From Flavobacteriales bacterium UBA7612 (GTDB taxonomy: Bacteria > Bacteroidota > Bacteroidia > Flavobacteriales > Weeksellaceae): DNA of 64,000 nucleotides. Position 1 is the first letter of the stretch, and each line of letters opens with the position of its first letter. The position numbers were made by a program, and so were the translations under genes. Below the pieces are notes generated by a model. It was given only the letters and a program-made list of their open reading frames with translations. It was not told the DNA's origin and made no database searches. The stretch is taken from positions 1-64,000 of the forward strand of contig DLJQ01000004.1 of the NCBI GenBank assembly GCA_002484335.1. Direction: 5' to 3'. Below, piece after piece: positions 16,521-24,889 of the stretch.

Positions 16521-17538
16521 ATTTAATTCTTGGAGCTATATCTTTTCCAAAAATTTCTATAGATTTCATCATATCTAGGTGACTTGGTGCACCTACATCC
16601 ATATGCGCTGAAAAACGAGTTAAACCAAATAACTCTTTATATTTTTGTATTTTGTCAATAGCCATTTCTTTATCTCCAACAACTAAATGTCCATCTGTAG
16701 AACGACCATAGTCAAATTGTGGACGAGTATATTTTGGCCAGCCTCTACTTGCTCCAATTCTATCCATTTGGCCTCCATATATAGGGAAATATTTATCCGC
16801 TACAACTTCATTATCATCACCAAAAAAAGAATGCATATGTACACCAATTTGCATTTTTTCTTCAGGGTGTCCATTGTCTAAATATGCTTGTTTATAGACT
16901 TCGAACAAAGGTTCAAAATTTGCTGGATTTCCTCCTATAATGGCAAAAATAATAGGTAAACCAAGTTTTCCAGCTCGTATAACAGATGATGTTGTTCCTC
17001 CAACCGCAATCCAAATAGGAATTTCTTTTTGTATTGGTCTAGGATAAACTGTTTGATTTACGATAGGTTTTCTAAAATTACCTTTCCAATTAATAACCTC
17101 TTCTTTATTCAACGTTAAAAGTAAACGTAGTTTTTCATCAAATAATTCATCATAATTATTTAAATCATAACCATAAAGAGGAAATGATTCAATAAAAGAA
17201 CCTCTACCAGCCATTATTTCAGCTCGTCCATTTGATAAATTATCTACCGTAGAAAAATCTTGATATAATTTTACTGGATCTGTAGAACTTATAACAGAAA
17301 CAGCACTTCCTAATCGAATATTTTTTGTTACTGTAGACAAAGCAGCTAAAATAATTTCTGGAGAAGAGACAGCATAATCAGGACGGTGATGCTCTCCAAT
17401 CCCAAAGAAATCTAAACCAACTTCATCCATTAATTTTACTTCTTCAATAATTTCAGCCATTCTCTGCTGAGGTGTTTGTATATATCCTGTTTTTTCGTTG
17501 ATGTGTACATCGCCGAACATTCCGATTCCTAATTCCAT
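16519..17538 (-). CDS. LLM-class flavin-dependent oxidoreductase (luciferase-like)
   Basis: The 339-residue protein has the bacterial luciferase-like TIM barrel: MELGIGMFGDVH at the start, EEVKLMDEVGLDFFGIGEHHRPDY near 30-54, SAVSVISSTDPVKLYQDFSTVDNLSNGRAEIMAGRG in the middle, and a C-terminal flavin-site region. Such enzymes use FMNH2 supplied by a reductase to oxidise small molecules; the substrate cannot be told. It is a single-gene unit with its own promoter box at 17556 and a shared terminator downstream. Confidence 0.9.
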   Translation of the reverse strand: MELGIGMFGDVHINEKTGYIQTPQQRMAEIIEEVKLMDEVGLDFFGIGEHHRPDYAVSSPEIILAALSTVTKNIRLGSAVSVISSTDPVKLYQDFSTVDNLSNGRAEIMAGRGSFIESFPLYGYDLNNYDELFDEKLRLLLTLNKEEVINWKGNFRKPIVNQTVYPRPIQKEIPIWIAVGGTTSSVIRAGKLGLPIIFAIIGGNPANFEPLFEVYKQAYLDNGHPEEKMQIGVHMHSFFGDDNEVVADKYFPIYGGQMDRIGASRGWPKYTRPQFDYGRSTDGHLVVGDKEMAIDKIQKYKELFGLTRFSAHMDVGAPSHLDMMKSIEIFGKDIAPRIK

Positions 17539-17555
17539 AACTTTATGATTTTATT

Positions 17556-17563
17556 CAAAGATA
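17556..17563 (-). promoter_or_regulatory. -7 box of the LLM oxidoreductase gene
   Basis: The minus strand reads TATCTTTG (TAnnTTTG) 17 nt upstream of the ATG at 17538. Confidence 0.6.
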
Positions 17564-17601
17564 TATATTATTATATCCATATAAATTGATGTAAGTTATG
17601 A

Positions 17602-17636
17602 AATAAAAAAAGAGATTATAGAATTTCTATAATCTC
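17602..17636 (-). terminator. miaE terminator
   Basis: On the minus strand the stem GAGATTATAG / CTATAATCTC is followed by TTTTTTTATT. It lies beyond a repeat element, so the repeat would be carried in the miaE 3' UTR. Confidence 0.85.
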
Positions 17637-17650
17637 ATTATCTTGTACAT

Positions 17651-17777
17651 GGGCAATCCCTTCGGGTCGCGCTTTCTCGCTATATCTTTTTATATTGGTC
17701 ATTTTTATTTGGTCATTGAGCAAAGTCGAAACGCCCAATCTAAAAAGGATGTCGCTTCAATCACTATTGCAAATAGG
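17651..17777 (+). repeat. Dispersed repeat family 1, copy B
   Basis: This 127-bp copy starts GGGCAATCCCTTCGGGTCGC followed by GCTTTCTCGCTATATC, and ends CAATCACTATTGCAAATAGG. Its arms TATCTTTTTATATTGG and CCAATCTAAAAAGGAT are imperfectly self-complementary, so an RNA copy would fold into a long hairpin. A family 2 motif (17713-17733) sits at the apex. It lies in the miaE 3' region. Confidence 0.75.
17713..17733 (+). repeat. Dispersed repeat family 2, copy 2
   Basis: TCATTGAGCAAAGTCGAAACG is a variant of the TCATTCTGAGCTTATCGAA motif, nested inside repeat family 1 copy B. Confidence 0.6.
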
Positions 17778-17796
17778 TGCAAAAATTGATTAAGGA

Positions 17797-18378
17797 TTAA
17801 CCATGAATAGCTTCTTTATTTCCATACGACTGAATTAAATTTCCTTCAAAATCTAACCATTCTTTCCAACGTTTATCAACATCAACATCAGTCGATAATT
17901 TTTTAGCAAAATTCAAAAATGTAGTATAATGATTCGCTTCAGAAACCATTAAATCATAATAAAACTTAGCTAATTCTTCATCTTTTATGTTCTGGGATAG
18001 CGTTCTAAAACGTTCACAGCTTCTTGCTTCTATCATCGCAGCAAAAAGTAAACGATCAACAAATGCCATATTTCTAGAACCATCTTTTTTACAGAATTTC
18101 ATTAATTGACCAACATAATCATCTTTGCGTTCTCTACCAAGTACATAACCACGTTGCTTTATAATGTCTATCACCATTTGAAAATGTTGCATTTCTTCAA
18201 TCGCAATAGCAGTCATTTCATGAATAAATTCTTCATGTTCAGAATTATATGCTATCATAGTTATAGCATTAGTAGCTGCTTTTTGCTCACACCATGCATG
18301 ATCTGTTAAAATTTCTTCTAAATTTTTCTCAGCTATGTTTGCCCATCTAGGGTCTGTCAATAATTTTAATCCAAGCAT
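17797..18378 (-). CDS. miaE: tRNA-(ms2io6A)-hydroxylase
   Basis: MiaE is a carboxylate-bridged diiron monooxygenase that hydroxylates ms2i6A37 of tRNA to ms2io6A. The 193-residue protein is a ferritin-like four-helix bundle. Candidate iron ligands are Glu in LEEILTDHAWCEQKAA, EEMQHF (E and H), EARSCERF and SEANHYTTF, matching the family pattern. It needs the MiaA/MiaB product as substrate; those genes are not in the window. A TATTTTTG promoter box lies 22 nt upstream of the ATG. Confidence 0.93.
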   Translation of the reverse strand: MLGLKLLTDPRWANIAEKNLEEILTDHAWCEQKAATNAITMIAYNSEHEEFIHEMTAIAIEEMQHFQMVIDIIKQRGYVLGRERKDDYVGQLMKFCKKDGSRNMAFVDRLLFAAMIEARSCERFRTLSQNIKDEELAKFYYDLMVSEANHYTTFLNFAKKLSTDVDVDKRWKEWLDFEGNLIQSYGNKEAIHG

Positions 18379-18400
18379 TTTTCGATAATTATCTAGATTG

Positions 18401-18408
18401 CAAAAATA
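18401..18408 (-). promoter_or_regulatory. -7 box of miaE
   Basis: The minus strand reads TATTTTTG (TAnnTTTG) 22 nt before the miaE ATG at 18378. Confidence 0.55.
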
Positions 18409-18439
18409 AGAATTATAATTAAAAGTAATTATTTACAAT

Positions 18440-19210
18440 TTATCTTATTAAATGGTTGTCTTGGTTATTTTCGTTAGAATTATCTTCATCAAACGATTCT
18501 AAATATTCTGCTTTTAATCTCTCTTGTTCTTGATATATTTCCCAAAGCTGTTCTTCTCTTGGGTCATAATAATTTTCTTGATTCCATTTTGGTTCTTCTT
18601 TTTGAGGACCAATTTTTCTGAAAATATAAGCAAAAAAAGCACCTGTGATAAAACCGCTTAAATGACCTTCCCAAGAAATAGAATTATTGCCAACATCAGA
18701 TTTTAATTGTGGTAAAATTTCTTGAGGAACCATTCCCCAAATCATTCCTCCATAAAGCAAGATAATGATAAGTGAAATCGCCATTAAACCTCTTTCTTTT
18801 CTTATTATTCCACTAAAAAAAATAAATGAAGCTAATAAATATACAATTGTACTTGCTCCGATATGACAACTTACATAATCATCTAAAAAAGGAGGGTTCC
18901 CGATTAACCAAAGTATTGTTCCTGAGATAATCCAACCAAAAAAAATAACATAATAGGCTAAACGATCATATATTAATAATGCAATAAAACTAAGAAAAGC
19001 TAATGGAAATGTATTGCTTATAATATGTTTCCATCCTGAATGGAAAAGAGGGGATAATAGAATACCTCGAAGTCCAACAAATGTTCTTGGTATAACACCA
19101 TAGCAACCAACAAAACCATGTCCATTTATTTCAAATAAAAATATAATCCACATAGGTAATAATAGGAGTAGAGGTATTATAATAGTTTTTTTAGGAAATG
19201 GATATTTCAT
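18440..19210 (-). CDS. Rhomboid-family intramembrane serine protease
   Basis: The protein has 256 residues from the ATG at 19210; the frame extends to a TTG at 19243, but MKYPFPKKTIIIPLLLLLP is the natural start. About six hydrophobic segments are visible. Rhomboid hallmarks are FHSGWKHIISNTFPL after TM1, the catalytic Ser in IGAST (GxS), and the catalytic His in SWEGHLSGFITGAFFAY. A hydrophilic, Glu/Asn-rich tail of about 50 residues follows the last TM. Rhomboids cleave TM segments of membrane proteins; the substrate is unknown. Confidence 0.9.
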   Translation of the reverse strand: MKYPFPKKTIIIPLLLLLPMWIIFLFEINGHGFVGCYGVIPRTFVGLRGILLSPLFHSGWKHIISNTFPLAFLSFIALLIYDRLAYYVIFFGWIISGTILWLIGNPPFLDDYVSCHIGASTIVYLLASFIFFSGIIRKERGLMAISLIIILLYGGMIWGMVPQEILPQLKSDVGNNSISWEGHLSGFITGAFFAYIFRKIGPQKEEPKWNQENYYDPREEQLWEIYQEQERLKAEYLESFDEDNSNENNQDNHLIR

Positions 19211-19284
19211 ATTTATATAATTATATTTATCAATATATTTCAATGATTATTCCCTTTCCATTTTTCTGACAAAACTGCCAAATT

Positions 19285-20274
19285 TTAAGATTTATAGCGT
19301 GAAAAAATTTCTTTAGCTAACAATTTCCAATCAGTCCATTGTTCTCCAAGTTCATGATTTTGTATAGCTATTTTATATTGGTAGTTTAGATGTTTCAGTA
19401 CTTCTTTATATGCTTTTATGAGATTAAAATTTGGATCATAAATATGAGTTGCTTCCGAATTTGCTCCATTTATTTCTAGTATGACAAATTTTCCGTTCTG
19501 AAAATCTTCTAAATTTTTTGCTTTCAAATCAATTCTTCCATAAAAAAAACCATTAATTTTTTGAACAATAGTATCAATTTTATCTTCAAGAATAGATGTT
19601 TTTAAATTTGTTCCATCAAGAAAAGTTGTTCCTCTATTATGATTTCCGATAGGTTCTATCATTAATTGCTGCCCCTTTCCTAAAATTAAATTCAAATCAT
19701 TTTTATATCGATCAAATAAATATTCTTTTCTATAAAAAGCACGTAAATTATTTTCAATTAATTCTTTTAAAGAATGTTTTCCATCTCCAATAATCGTTAA
19801 AAAATTTTTCGCAGTAATAGAAATAATTTTTCCTTTAGTTTCTTTTGGTAATCGAACATAAAAAACACCAAATTCTAAAGGATAATTGATATATTCTTGA
19901 AGAATAATATCAGAATTATGATGATTATTAAAATAATTTTCTAAATCAAATTTATTTCTAATCAATTCTACTCCAATACCTCTTTCTCCAATATCAGGTT
20001 TTATAATAAAAGGAAAATCAAGAGGGAATTGTTCAAGATTATATGAAGAGTAAAAAAAAGTTTTAGGTATATATTGTTTATCAATTTGATTGATTAAATC
20101 AATTTTAGAATAATTCATAAAACCTCCCCATTTTATACCAGGGTTTGCTGAGCAAAAATAGGCTGGAGCGCCTGATTTTATTATTTTATAAATGAACCAA
20201 GGTGTTAATGGAGCATAAAATAACCAAAAAGACCAAAATTCATATTTCGTCCATTTTTCAATTTTTGGATTCAT
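19285..20274 (-). CDS. ATP-grasp family protein (D-Ala-D-Ala ligase-like fold)
   Basis: The 329-residue protein has an ATP-grasp core from about residue 80: PFIIKPDIGERGIGVEL (the ATP-binding Lys loop), ILQEYINYPLEFGVFYVR, and the metal-binding end FVILEINGANSEATHIYDP. The first 50 residues (FWLFYAPLTPWFIYKIIKSG) include one or two hydrophobic, probably membrane-associated stretches and the flavobacterial motif NPGIKWGGFMNYSK. ATP-grasp enzymes couple a carboxylate to an amine or thiol; the substrate is unknown and this is not the housekeeping Ddl. Its start overlaps the DinB-like gene by 17 bp, so the two are co-translated. Confidence 0.8.
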   Translation of the reverse strand: MNPKIEKWTKYEFWSFWLFYAPLTPWFIYKIIKSGAPAYFCSANPGIKWGGFMNYSKIDLINQIDKQYIPKTFFYSSYNLEQFPLDFPFIIKPDIGERGIGVELIRNKFDLENYFNNHHNSDIILQEYINYPLEFGVFYVRLPKETKGKIISITAKNFLTIIGDGKHSLKELIENNLRAFYRKEYLFDRYKNDLNLILGKGQQLMIEPIGNHNRGTTFLDGTNLKTSILEDKIDTIVQKINGFFYGRIDLKAKNLEDFQNGKFVILEINGANSEATHIYDPNFNLIKAYKEVLKHLNYQYKIAIQNHELGEQWTDWKLLAKEIFSRYKS

Positions 20275-20767
20275 TAATTAATTTTTGGTAAACAATAGTT
20301 GATGGTGCTACTCCGAAATCTTTAGAAAAATTAATATGTGAAAAATTATTTTCTATTGCAATTCTAATTAAAGCAAAATGATGAACGCTATGATCAAAAC
20401 AATATATTAATTCTCTTTGATATATTGTAGGAATATTAAATGTTTCGTTATAATAACTTTGCTTTAGTAGTATATTTTTACTTAAATCTATTGTATTGAT
20501 TCGGTTTATTAAAAAATCAATGATAGAAATACTTTCTTCAATAGATGTTTCCCACAATAAATTACGTTTACGTTCATCATAACATATATAATCAAGATTG
20601 TTTTCATCGAATAAACAAAAATAAAATTCTATAATATGACGAAAATGTTTACCAATTGTTCCATTTGAAATAATTGCTAATTTTTTTTGATACATTGTAT
20701 CATCAAATTGTAAAAGAATACTTTTTGTTTCTTCTAAAGATTCTGTTATAGTTTTTGTGATGCTCAT
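20258..20767 (-). CDS. DinB-superfamily protein
   Basis: The 169-residue, four-helix DinB/YfiT-like protein has a likely metal site from His in GTIGKHFRHI (near 42-51) and the pair in YCFDHSVHHFALI (near 126-138). YDERKRN follows the first helix pair, as in the family. DinB-like proteins are often thiol-dependent transferases or hydrolases with a divalent metal. It is the first gene of a two-gene unit with the ATP-grasp gene and is divergent from the NRDE gene with only 48 bp between start codons. Confidence 0.75.
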   Translation of the reverse strand: MSITKTITESLEETKSILLQFDDTMYQKKLAIISNGTIGKHFRHIIEFYFCLFDENNLDYICYDERKRNLLWETSIEESISIIDFLINRINTIDLSKNILLKQSYYNETFNIPTIYQRELIYCFDHSVHHFALIRIAIENNFSHINFSKDFGVAPSTIVYQKLINESKN

Positions 20768-20776
20768 AATTCTTTA

Positions 20777-20784
20777 CAAAGATA
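20777..20784 (-). promoter_or_regulatory. -7 box of the DinB/ATP-grasp operon
   Basis: The minus strand reads TATCTTTG 9 nt before the DinB ATG, predicting a leader of only a few nt. It faces away from the NRDE box at 20790, separated by 5 bp. Confidence 0.6.
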
Positions 20785-20789
20785 ATTTT

Positions 20790-20797
20790 TACATTTG
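20790..20797 (+). promoter_or_regulatory. -7 box of the NRDE gene
   Basis: TACATTTG (TAnnTTTG) lies 18 nt before the ATG at 20816. Confidence 0.6.
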
Positions 20798-20815
20798 AAC
20801 TAAATTAAATATTAG

Positions 20816-21466
20816 ATGTGTATTATTAGTTTTTATAAAAAAGGAAATGAATTTATATTAACACACAATAGAGATGAAGAAATAGGTAGACAAACATCTT
20901 ATGAAATAGTAGAGCAAATAAAATTTGATAAAATTTATTATTCTCCAATAGATAAAAGGGCAAATGGAACATGGATTTTTTATTCTGATGAATATGTTGC
21001 TTGTATTTTGAACGGAGGGGAAAGTAAACCATTCTTTTTGAAGAATAAGTACAAAGAGAGTAGGGGTATTATATTACTTCATTTATTAAAATATAATAGT
21101 GTTTTAGAATTTACGAAAAATGAAAATTTTAAAGAAATTGCTCCATTTACTATATTTATTTTTGAAAGAATCACAAAAAATACATACCTTTTACATTGGA
21201 ATGAAAAAGATCTTATCATAAAAGATATGACAAATAAAGATATTGTGACATGGTGTTCATCTACTATTTATTCAGATAAAAGTAGGAATAGAATAGCAAA
21301 TATTTTTAATAAAAATAACAACCTTAATCCTAATCATATTCAAAGTTTGCATTATAAACTGAAAATGGAAAGAGGAGATTTGTTTGATGATTTAGCAACA
21401 ACTTCTATATCTCAAATTATTATGAATAATTTAAGAATTGATATGAAATCTTGTCAGTTATTTTAA
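20816..21466 (+). CDS. NRDE-family protein (TANGO2 homologue)
   Basis: The 216-residue protein begins MCIISF and carries the diagnostic HNRDEE at about residues 17-22, then GTWIFYSDEYVACILNGGE. This is the NRDE/TANGO2 fold, related to Ntn hydrolases because Cys2 could become an N-terminal nucleophile after Met removal. The eukaryotic homologue TANGO2 has been linked to haem and lipid handling; the bacterial function is not settled. It is divergent from the DinB/ATP-grasp pair, sharing a very compact promoter region. Confidence 0.85.
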   Translation: MCIISFYKKGNEFILTHNRDEEIGRQTSYEIVEQIKFDKIYYSPIDKRANGTWIFYSDEYVACILNGGESKPFFLKNKYKESRGIILLHLLKYNSVLEFTKNENFKEIAPFTIFIFERITKNTYLLHWNEKDLIIKDMTNKDIVTWCSSTIYSDKSRNRIANIFNKNNNLNPNHIQSLHYKLKMERGDLFDDLATTSISQIIMNNLRIDMKSCQLF

Positions 21467-21590
21467 ATATATTAGACAATAATTGTATATTTTGTGTAAT
21501 CAACAATTCATTTGGCACAAAGGCATAATTTATGCTATATTTAATAATAATAAGTATATTTATTAAAAGATTAAGATAAACTTAAGTAAT

Positions 21591-24116
21591 ATGAACGATA
21601 ATTTCTCACAACAAGTAAAGGACGTAATTTCTTACAGTAAGGAAGAAGCGTTGAGATTAGGTCACGATCAAATCGGGACAGAGCATCTTCTATTGGGAAT
21701 TATTCGCGATGGAGAAGGTAAAGCTATTTCGGTACTAGAATCTTTGAATGTAGATTTAGACGAAGTGCGCCAAAAAATTGAAACTTTAAATCCTCCTAAA
21801 GAAACTGAAGGTAATCATATAAAGAATTTAAGCTTAACTAAGCAAGCTGAAAGAGCATTAAAAACAACTTTTTTAGAAGCTAAATTGTTTAAAAGTCCAA
21901 CTGTAAATACTATTCATTTGTTATTGTGTATTCTTCGTAATGAGAATGATCCAATTACTAAATTGATGAATAAATTAGATATTGATTATAACACAGTAAA
22001 AGAAGAATTTAAATTTCAATTTCAGGATGAAGAAATTCAGTCTCCACGTGCGGAAAATCCATCTTATGATGGAGGAGATTCTGATCAAGATTTTGAACGT
22101 GCATCAACAAACAAAGCAACATCAAAAAGTAGAACTCCAGTTTTAGACAATTTTGGTAGAGATTTAACTGCAATTGCACAAGAAGGAAAGTTAGATCCTG
22201 TTGTAGGACGTGAAAAAGAAATAGAACGTGTTTCTCAAATTCTTTCTCGTCGTAAAAAGAACAACCCATTGTTAATTGGAGAGCCAGGTGTTGGTAAATC
22301 TGCAATTGCAGAAGGTTTGGCTTTAAGAATTGTGCAAAGAAAAGTTTCTCGTGTTTTGTTTAATAAACGTGTAGTTACGTTAGATTTGGCATCTTTAGTT
22401 GCTGGAACAAAATACCGTGGTCAATTCGAGGAGCGCATCAAAGCAATTATGAACGAGTTAGAAAAAAATGATGATATCATTTTATTTATAGATGAGTTAC
22501 ATACAATTGTAGGTGCTGGAGGAGCAACAGGTTCTTTGGATGCGTCAAATATGTTTAAACCTGCATTGGCTCGTGGTGAGTTACAATGTATTGGTGCGAC
22601 AACTTTGGATGAATACCGACAATATATTGAAAAAGATGGAGCATTAGTTCGTCGTTTTCAAAATGTAATGGTAGAGCCAACAACGCCAGAAGAAACATTA
22701 CAGATATTAAAAAATATCAAAGATAAATACGAAGCTCATCATAATGTAAATTATACTGATGAAGCTTTACAAGCTTGTGTTAATTTAACAACACGTTACA
22801 TTACAGATCGTTTCTTGCCTGATAAAGCAATTGATGCTTTGGATGAAGCAGGTTCTCGTGTACATATCAAAAATATTAAAGTCCCTCAAGATATTTTAGA
22901 TCTTGAAGCTAAATTAGAAGAAGTACGTGAAGAAAAAACGAAAGTTGTAAAATCTCAGAAATACGAAGAAGCTGCTCAGTTACGTGATACTGAAAAGCAA
23001 ATCGAAGGAGAATTAAAACGAGCACAAACTGAATGGGAAAAAGTTTCTAAAGAAAATAGAGAAACTGTTACAGAAGAAAATGTTGCTGAGGTAGTTTCAT
23101 TAATGTCTGGAGTTCCTGTACATCGTGTTGCTGAAAAAGAATTGAAAAAATTAGCTCAAATGAACGAGTTAATGAAAGGTAAAGTCATTGGTCAAGACGA
23201 AGCTGTTTCTAAAGTAGTAAAAGCTATTCAGAGAAATAGAGCTGGATTAAAAGATCCAAACAAACCAATCGGTTCTTTCATTTTCTTAGGTACAACAGGT
23301 GTTGGTAAAACACAATTGGCTAAGATTTTAGCGAAAGAAATTTTTGATTCTAATGATGCATTAATTCGTATCGACATGTCAGAATATATGGAGAAATTTG
23401 CCGTATCTCGTTTGGTTGGGGCACCTCCGGGCTATGTTGGTTACGAAGAAGGAGGGCAATTAACAGAAGCTGTTCGTCGTAAACCTTATGCAGTTATTTT
23501 ATTAGATGAGATTGAAAAAGCTCATCCAGATGTATTCAATATTCTTTTACAAATTTTAGATGATGGACATGTAACGGATAGTTTAGGTAGAAAAGTAGAT
23601 TTTAGAAATACAATTATTATTTTAACATCTAATATTGGTACTCGTCAATTAAAAGAATTTGGTGATGGAGTTGGTTTTGGAACTTCTGCGAAGAAAGATT
23701 CTGCTGATGATAGAGCAAAATCTACCATCGAAACTGCATTAAAAAGAGCTTTTGCACCTGAGTTTTTAAACCGTATTGATGATATAATTTTATTTAATTC
23801 TTTGAAAAAAGAAGATATTATGAAAATTATCGATATCGAATTATCTAGCTTAATTGAGCGTTTAACAGCTTTAGATTATCACATTGAGTTAACTGAAGAA
23901 GCTAAAAACTTTATTGCTGATAAAGGTTTTGATAAAGATTATGGAGCAAGACCTCTGAAACGAGCAATCCAAAAATATATCGAAGATCCAATGGCAGAAG
24001 AAATTATCAATGCAGTAATTAGTGAGGGTGATGAATTATTACTTGATCTTAATGAAGCAAAAGATGGTGTAAAAATTTCTGTTAAAGGGAAAAAAGCAGG
24101 AAATAAATCAGAATAA
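21591..24116 (+). CDS. clpC: Clp protease ATP-binding subunit ClpC
   Basis: ClpC is the AAA+ unfoldase that feeds ClpP or acts as a disaggregase. Its 841 residues contain the double Clp-N domain (DQIGTEHLLLG, then TVNTIHLLLCIL), AAA-1 with Walker A GEPGVGKSAIAEGL and Walker B IILFIDELH, a UVR motif (YEEAAQLRDTEKQIEGEL) in the coiled middle region, and AAA-2 with Walker A GTTGVGKTQLAK and Walker B VILLDEIEKAH. The UVR motif and lack of a long ClpB-type coil identify ClpC rather than ClpB. A hairpin terminator follows; no mcsA/B-type adaptor genes adjoin it. Confidence 0.96.
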   Translation: MNDNFSQQVKDVISYSKEEALRLGHDQIGTEHLLLGIIRDGEGKAISVLESLNVDLDEVRQKIETLNPPKETEGNHIKNLSLTKQAERALKTTFLEAKLFKSPTVNTIHLLLCILRNENDPITKLMNKLDIDYNTVKEEFKFQFQDEEIQSPRAENPSYDGGDSDQDFERASTNKATSKSRTPVLDNFGRDLTAIAQEGKLDPVVGREKEIERVSQILSRRKKNNPLLIGEPGVGKSAIAEGLALRIVQRKVSRVLFNKRVVTLDLASLVAGTKYRGQFEERIKAIMNELEKNDDIILFIDELHTIVGAGGATGSLDASNMFKPALARGELQCIGATTLDEYRQYIEKDGALVRRFQNVMVEPTTPEETLQILKNIKDKYEAHHNVNYTDEALQACVNLTTRYITDRFLPDKAIDALDEAGSRVHIKNIKVPQDILDLEAKLEEVREEKTKVVKSQKYEEAAQLRDTEKQIEGELKRAQTEWEKVSKENRETVTEENVAEVVSLMSGVPVHRVAEKELKKLAQMNELMKGKVIGQDEAVSKVVKAIQRNRAGLKDPNKPIGSFIFLGTTGVGKTQLAKILAKEIFDSNDALIRIDMSEYMEKFAVSRLVGAPPGYVGYEEGGQLTEAVRRKPYAVILLDEIEKAHPDVFNILLQILDDGHVTDSLGRKVDFRNTIIILTSNIGTRQLKEFGDGVGFGTSAKKDSADDRAKSTIETALKRAFAPEFLNRIDDIILFNSLKKEDIMKIIDIELSSLIERLTALDYHIELTEEAKNFIADKGFDKDYGARPLKRAIQKYIEDPMAEEIINAVISEGDELLLDLNEAKDGVKISVKGKKAGNKSE

Positions 24117-24145
24117 TATTCTCGATTTTATAAGTATAATTAATG

Positions 24146-24179
24146 GAAGCTGATAATTAGTTATCAGCTTCTATTTTTA
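24146..24179 (+). terminator. clpC terminator
   Basis: GAAGCTGATAA / TTATCAGCTTC with loop TTAG is followed by a T-rich tract. Confidence 0.88.
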
Positions 24180-24230
24180 TATAAAACATTATTTTTTTGA
24201 AAAAGATAAATTTATTTTAAAGTTACTTTT

Positions 24231-24238
24231 TACTTTTG
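24231..24238 (+). promoter_or_regulatory. -7 box, start-proximal
   Basis: TACTTTTG ends 9 nt before the ATG at 24248, implying a very short leader. It overlaps the TTG at 24236, which therefore cannot be the start codon. Confidence 0.55.
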
Positions 24239-24247
24239 TACATAATT

Positions 24248-24676
24248 ATGGAAACATACAAAATAGAAATTTTCGGAGAAGACGAAAATCAAATTCAACG
24301 CATGGAAGAGGTTATTCAGCCTCTACAAGATTTACAAGGTTACGCTATAAAGCTACTTTGGATTGATGGAGAAAGTGAAACAGATGAATATTCAGTTTTC
24401 GAATTGCAAGAAATTATAGATAAGCAAGATGGAATATTGATTGATTATGAACAATTAGAAAACCTTTGCTATAAAATGCAAACTGTTTCTGAAGCTTTAA
24501 TCATAGGAGATAGAAACGAAAAAAATCTTTTTGTAAATATAGAAGATGAAAATTTGTATGAAAACGAAATTGTTTTAGAATTTGTACATGATTCTCATTG
24601 GCAAATTATTACTTCTGATATTAATGTTATAGATACTTTCAAAGTAGCTTTCCCAAACAGTCAAATAATAGAATAA
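24248..24676 (+). CDS. Hypothetical protein, acidic
   Basis: The protein has 142 residues from METYKIEIFGEDENQ. The frame opens at a TTG at 24236, but this lies inside a promoter box. It is strongly acidic (many Glu/Asp), cytoplasmic, and has no signal peptide. I recognise no family; the alternation of short strands and helices suggests a small alpha/beta fold. It has its own promoter box and a strong terminator, so it is an independent transcript between clpC and the S46 peptidase. Confidence 0.7.
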   Translation: METYKIEIFGEDENQIQRMEEVIQPLQDLQGYAIKLLWIDGESETDEYSVFELQEIIDKQDGILIDYEQLENLCYKMQTVSEALIIGDRNEKNLFVNIEDENLYENEIVLEFVHDSHWQIITSDINVIDTFKVAFPNSQIIE

Positions 24677-24716
24677 ACAAAAAAGCTCAGATAAAGCATC
24701 TGAGCTTTTTTGTTTA
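24676..24716 (+). terminator. Terminator after the hypothetical at 24248
   Basis: AAAAAAGCTCAGAT / ATCTGAGCTTTTTT makes a strong stem with a terminal T-run. Confidence 0.92.
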
Positions 24717-24831
24717 AATTCTTTTATAATATGATATAATTGAACTTGTTGATGTAACATTAAATTTATCTAATGTTTGTAATTAATTTTAATAATATTA
24801 CTTTTTTTTAGTAAGATTATATTTAAATTAT

Positions 24832-24854
24832 GTCACATTGAGCTTGTCGAAATG
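24832..24854 (+). repeat. Dispersed repeat family 2, copy 3
   Basis: TCACATTGAGCTTGTCGAAA and flanks match the family 2 motif. It lies just beyond the 3' end of the S46 peptidase gene. Confidence 0.7.
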
Positions 24855-24889
24855 TTTAAATTTAAATGATCAAAAACAAAAGAAAAACA

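Noticed and set aside
21512..21540. Sigma-54 promoter upstream of clpC (TTGGCAC)
   Set aside because: The -24 half matches, but no GC is found at the required 10-nt spacing for the -12 half.
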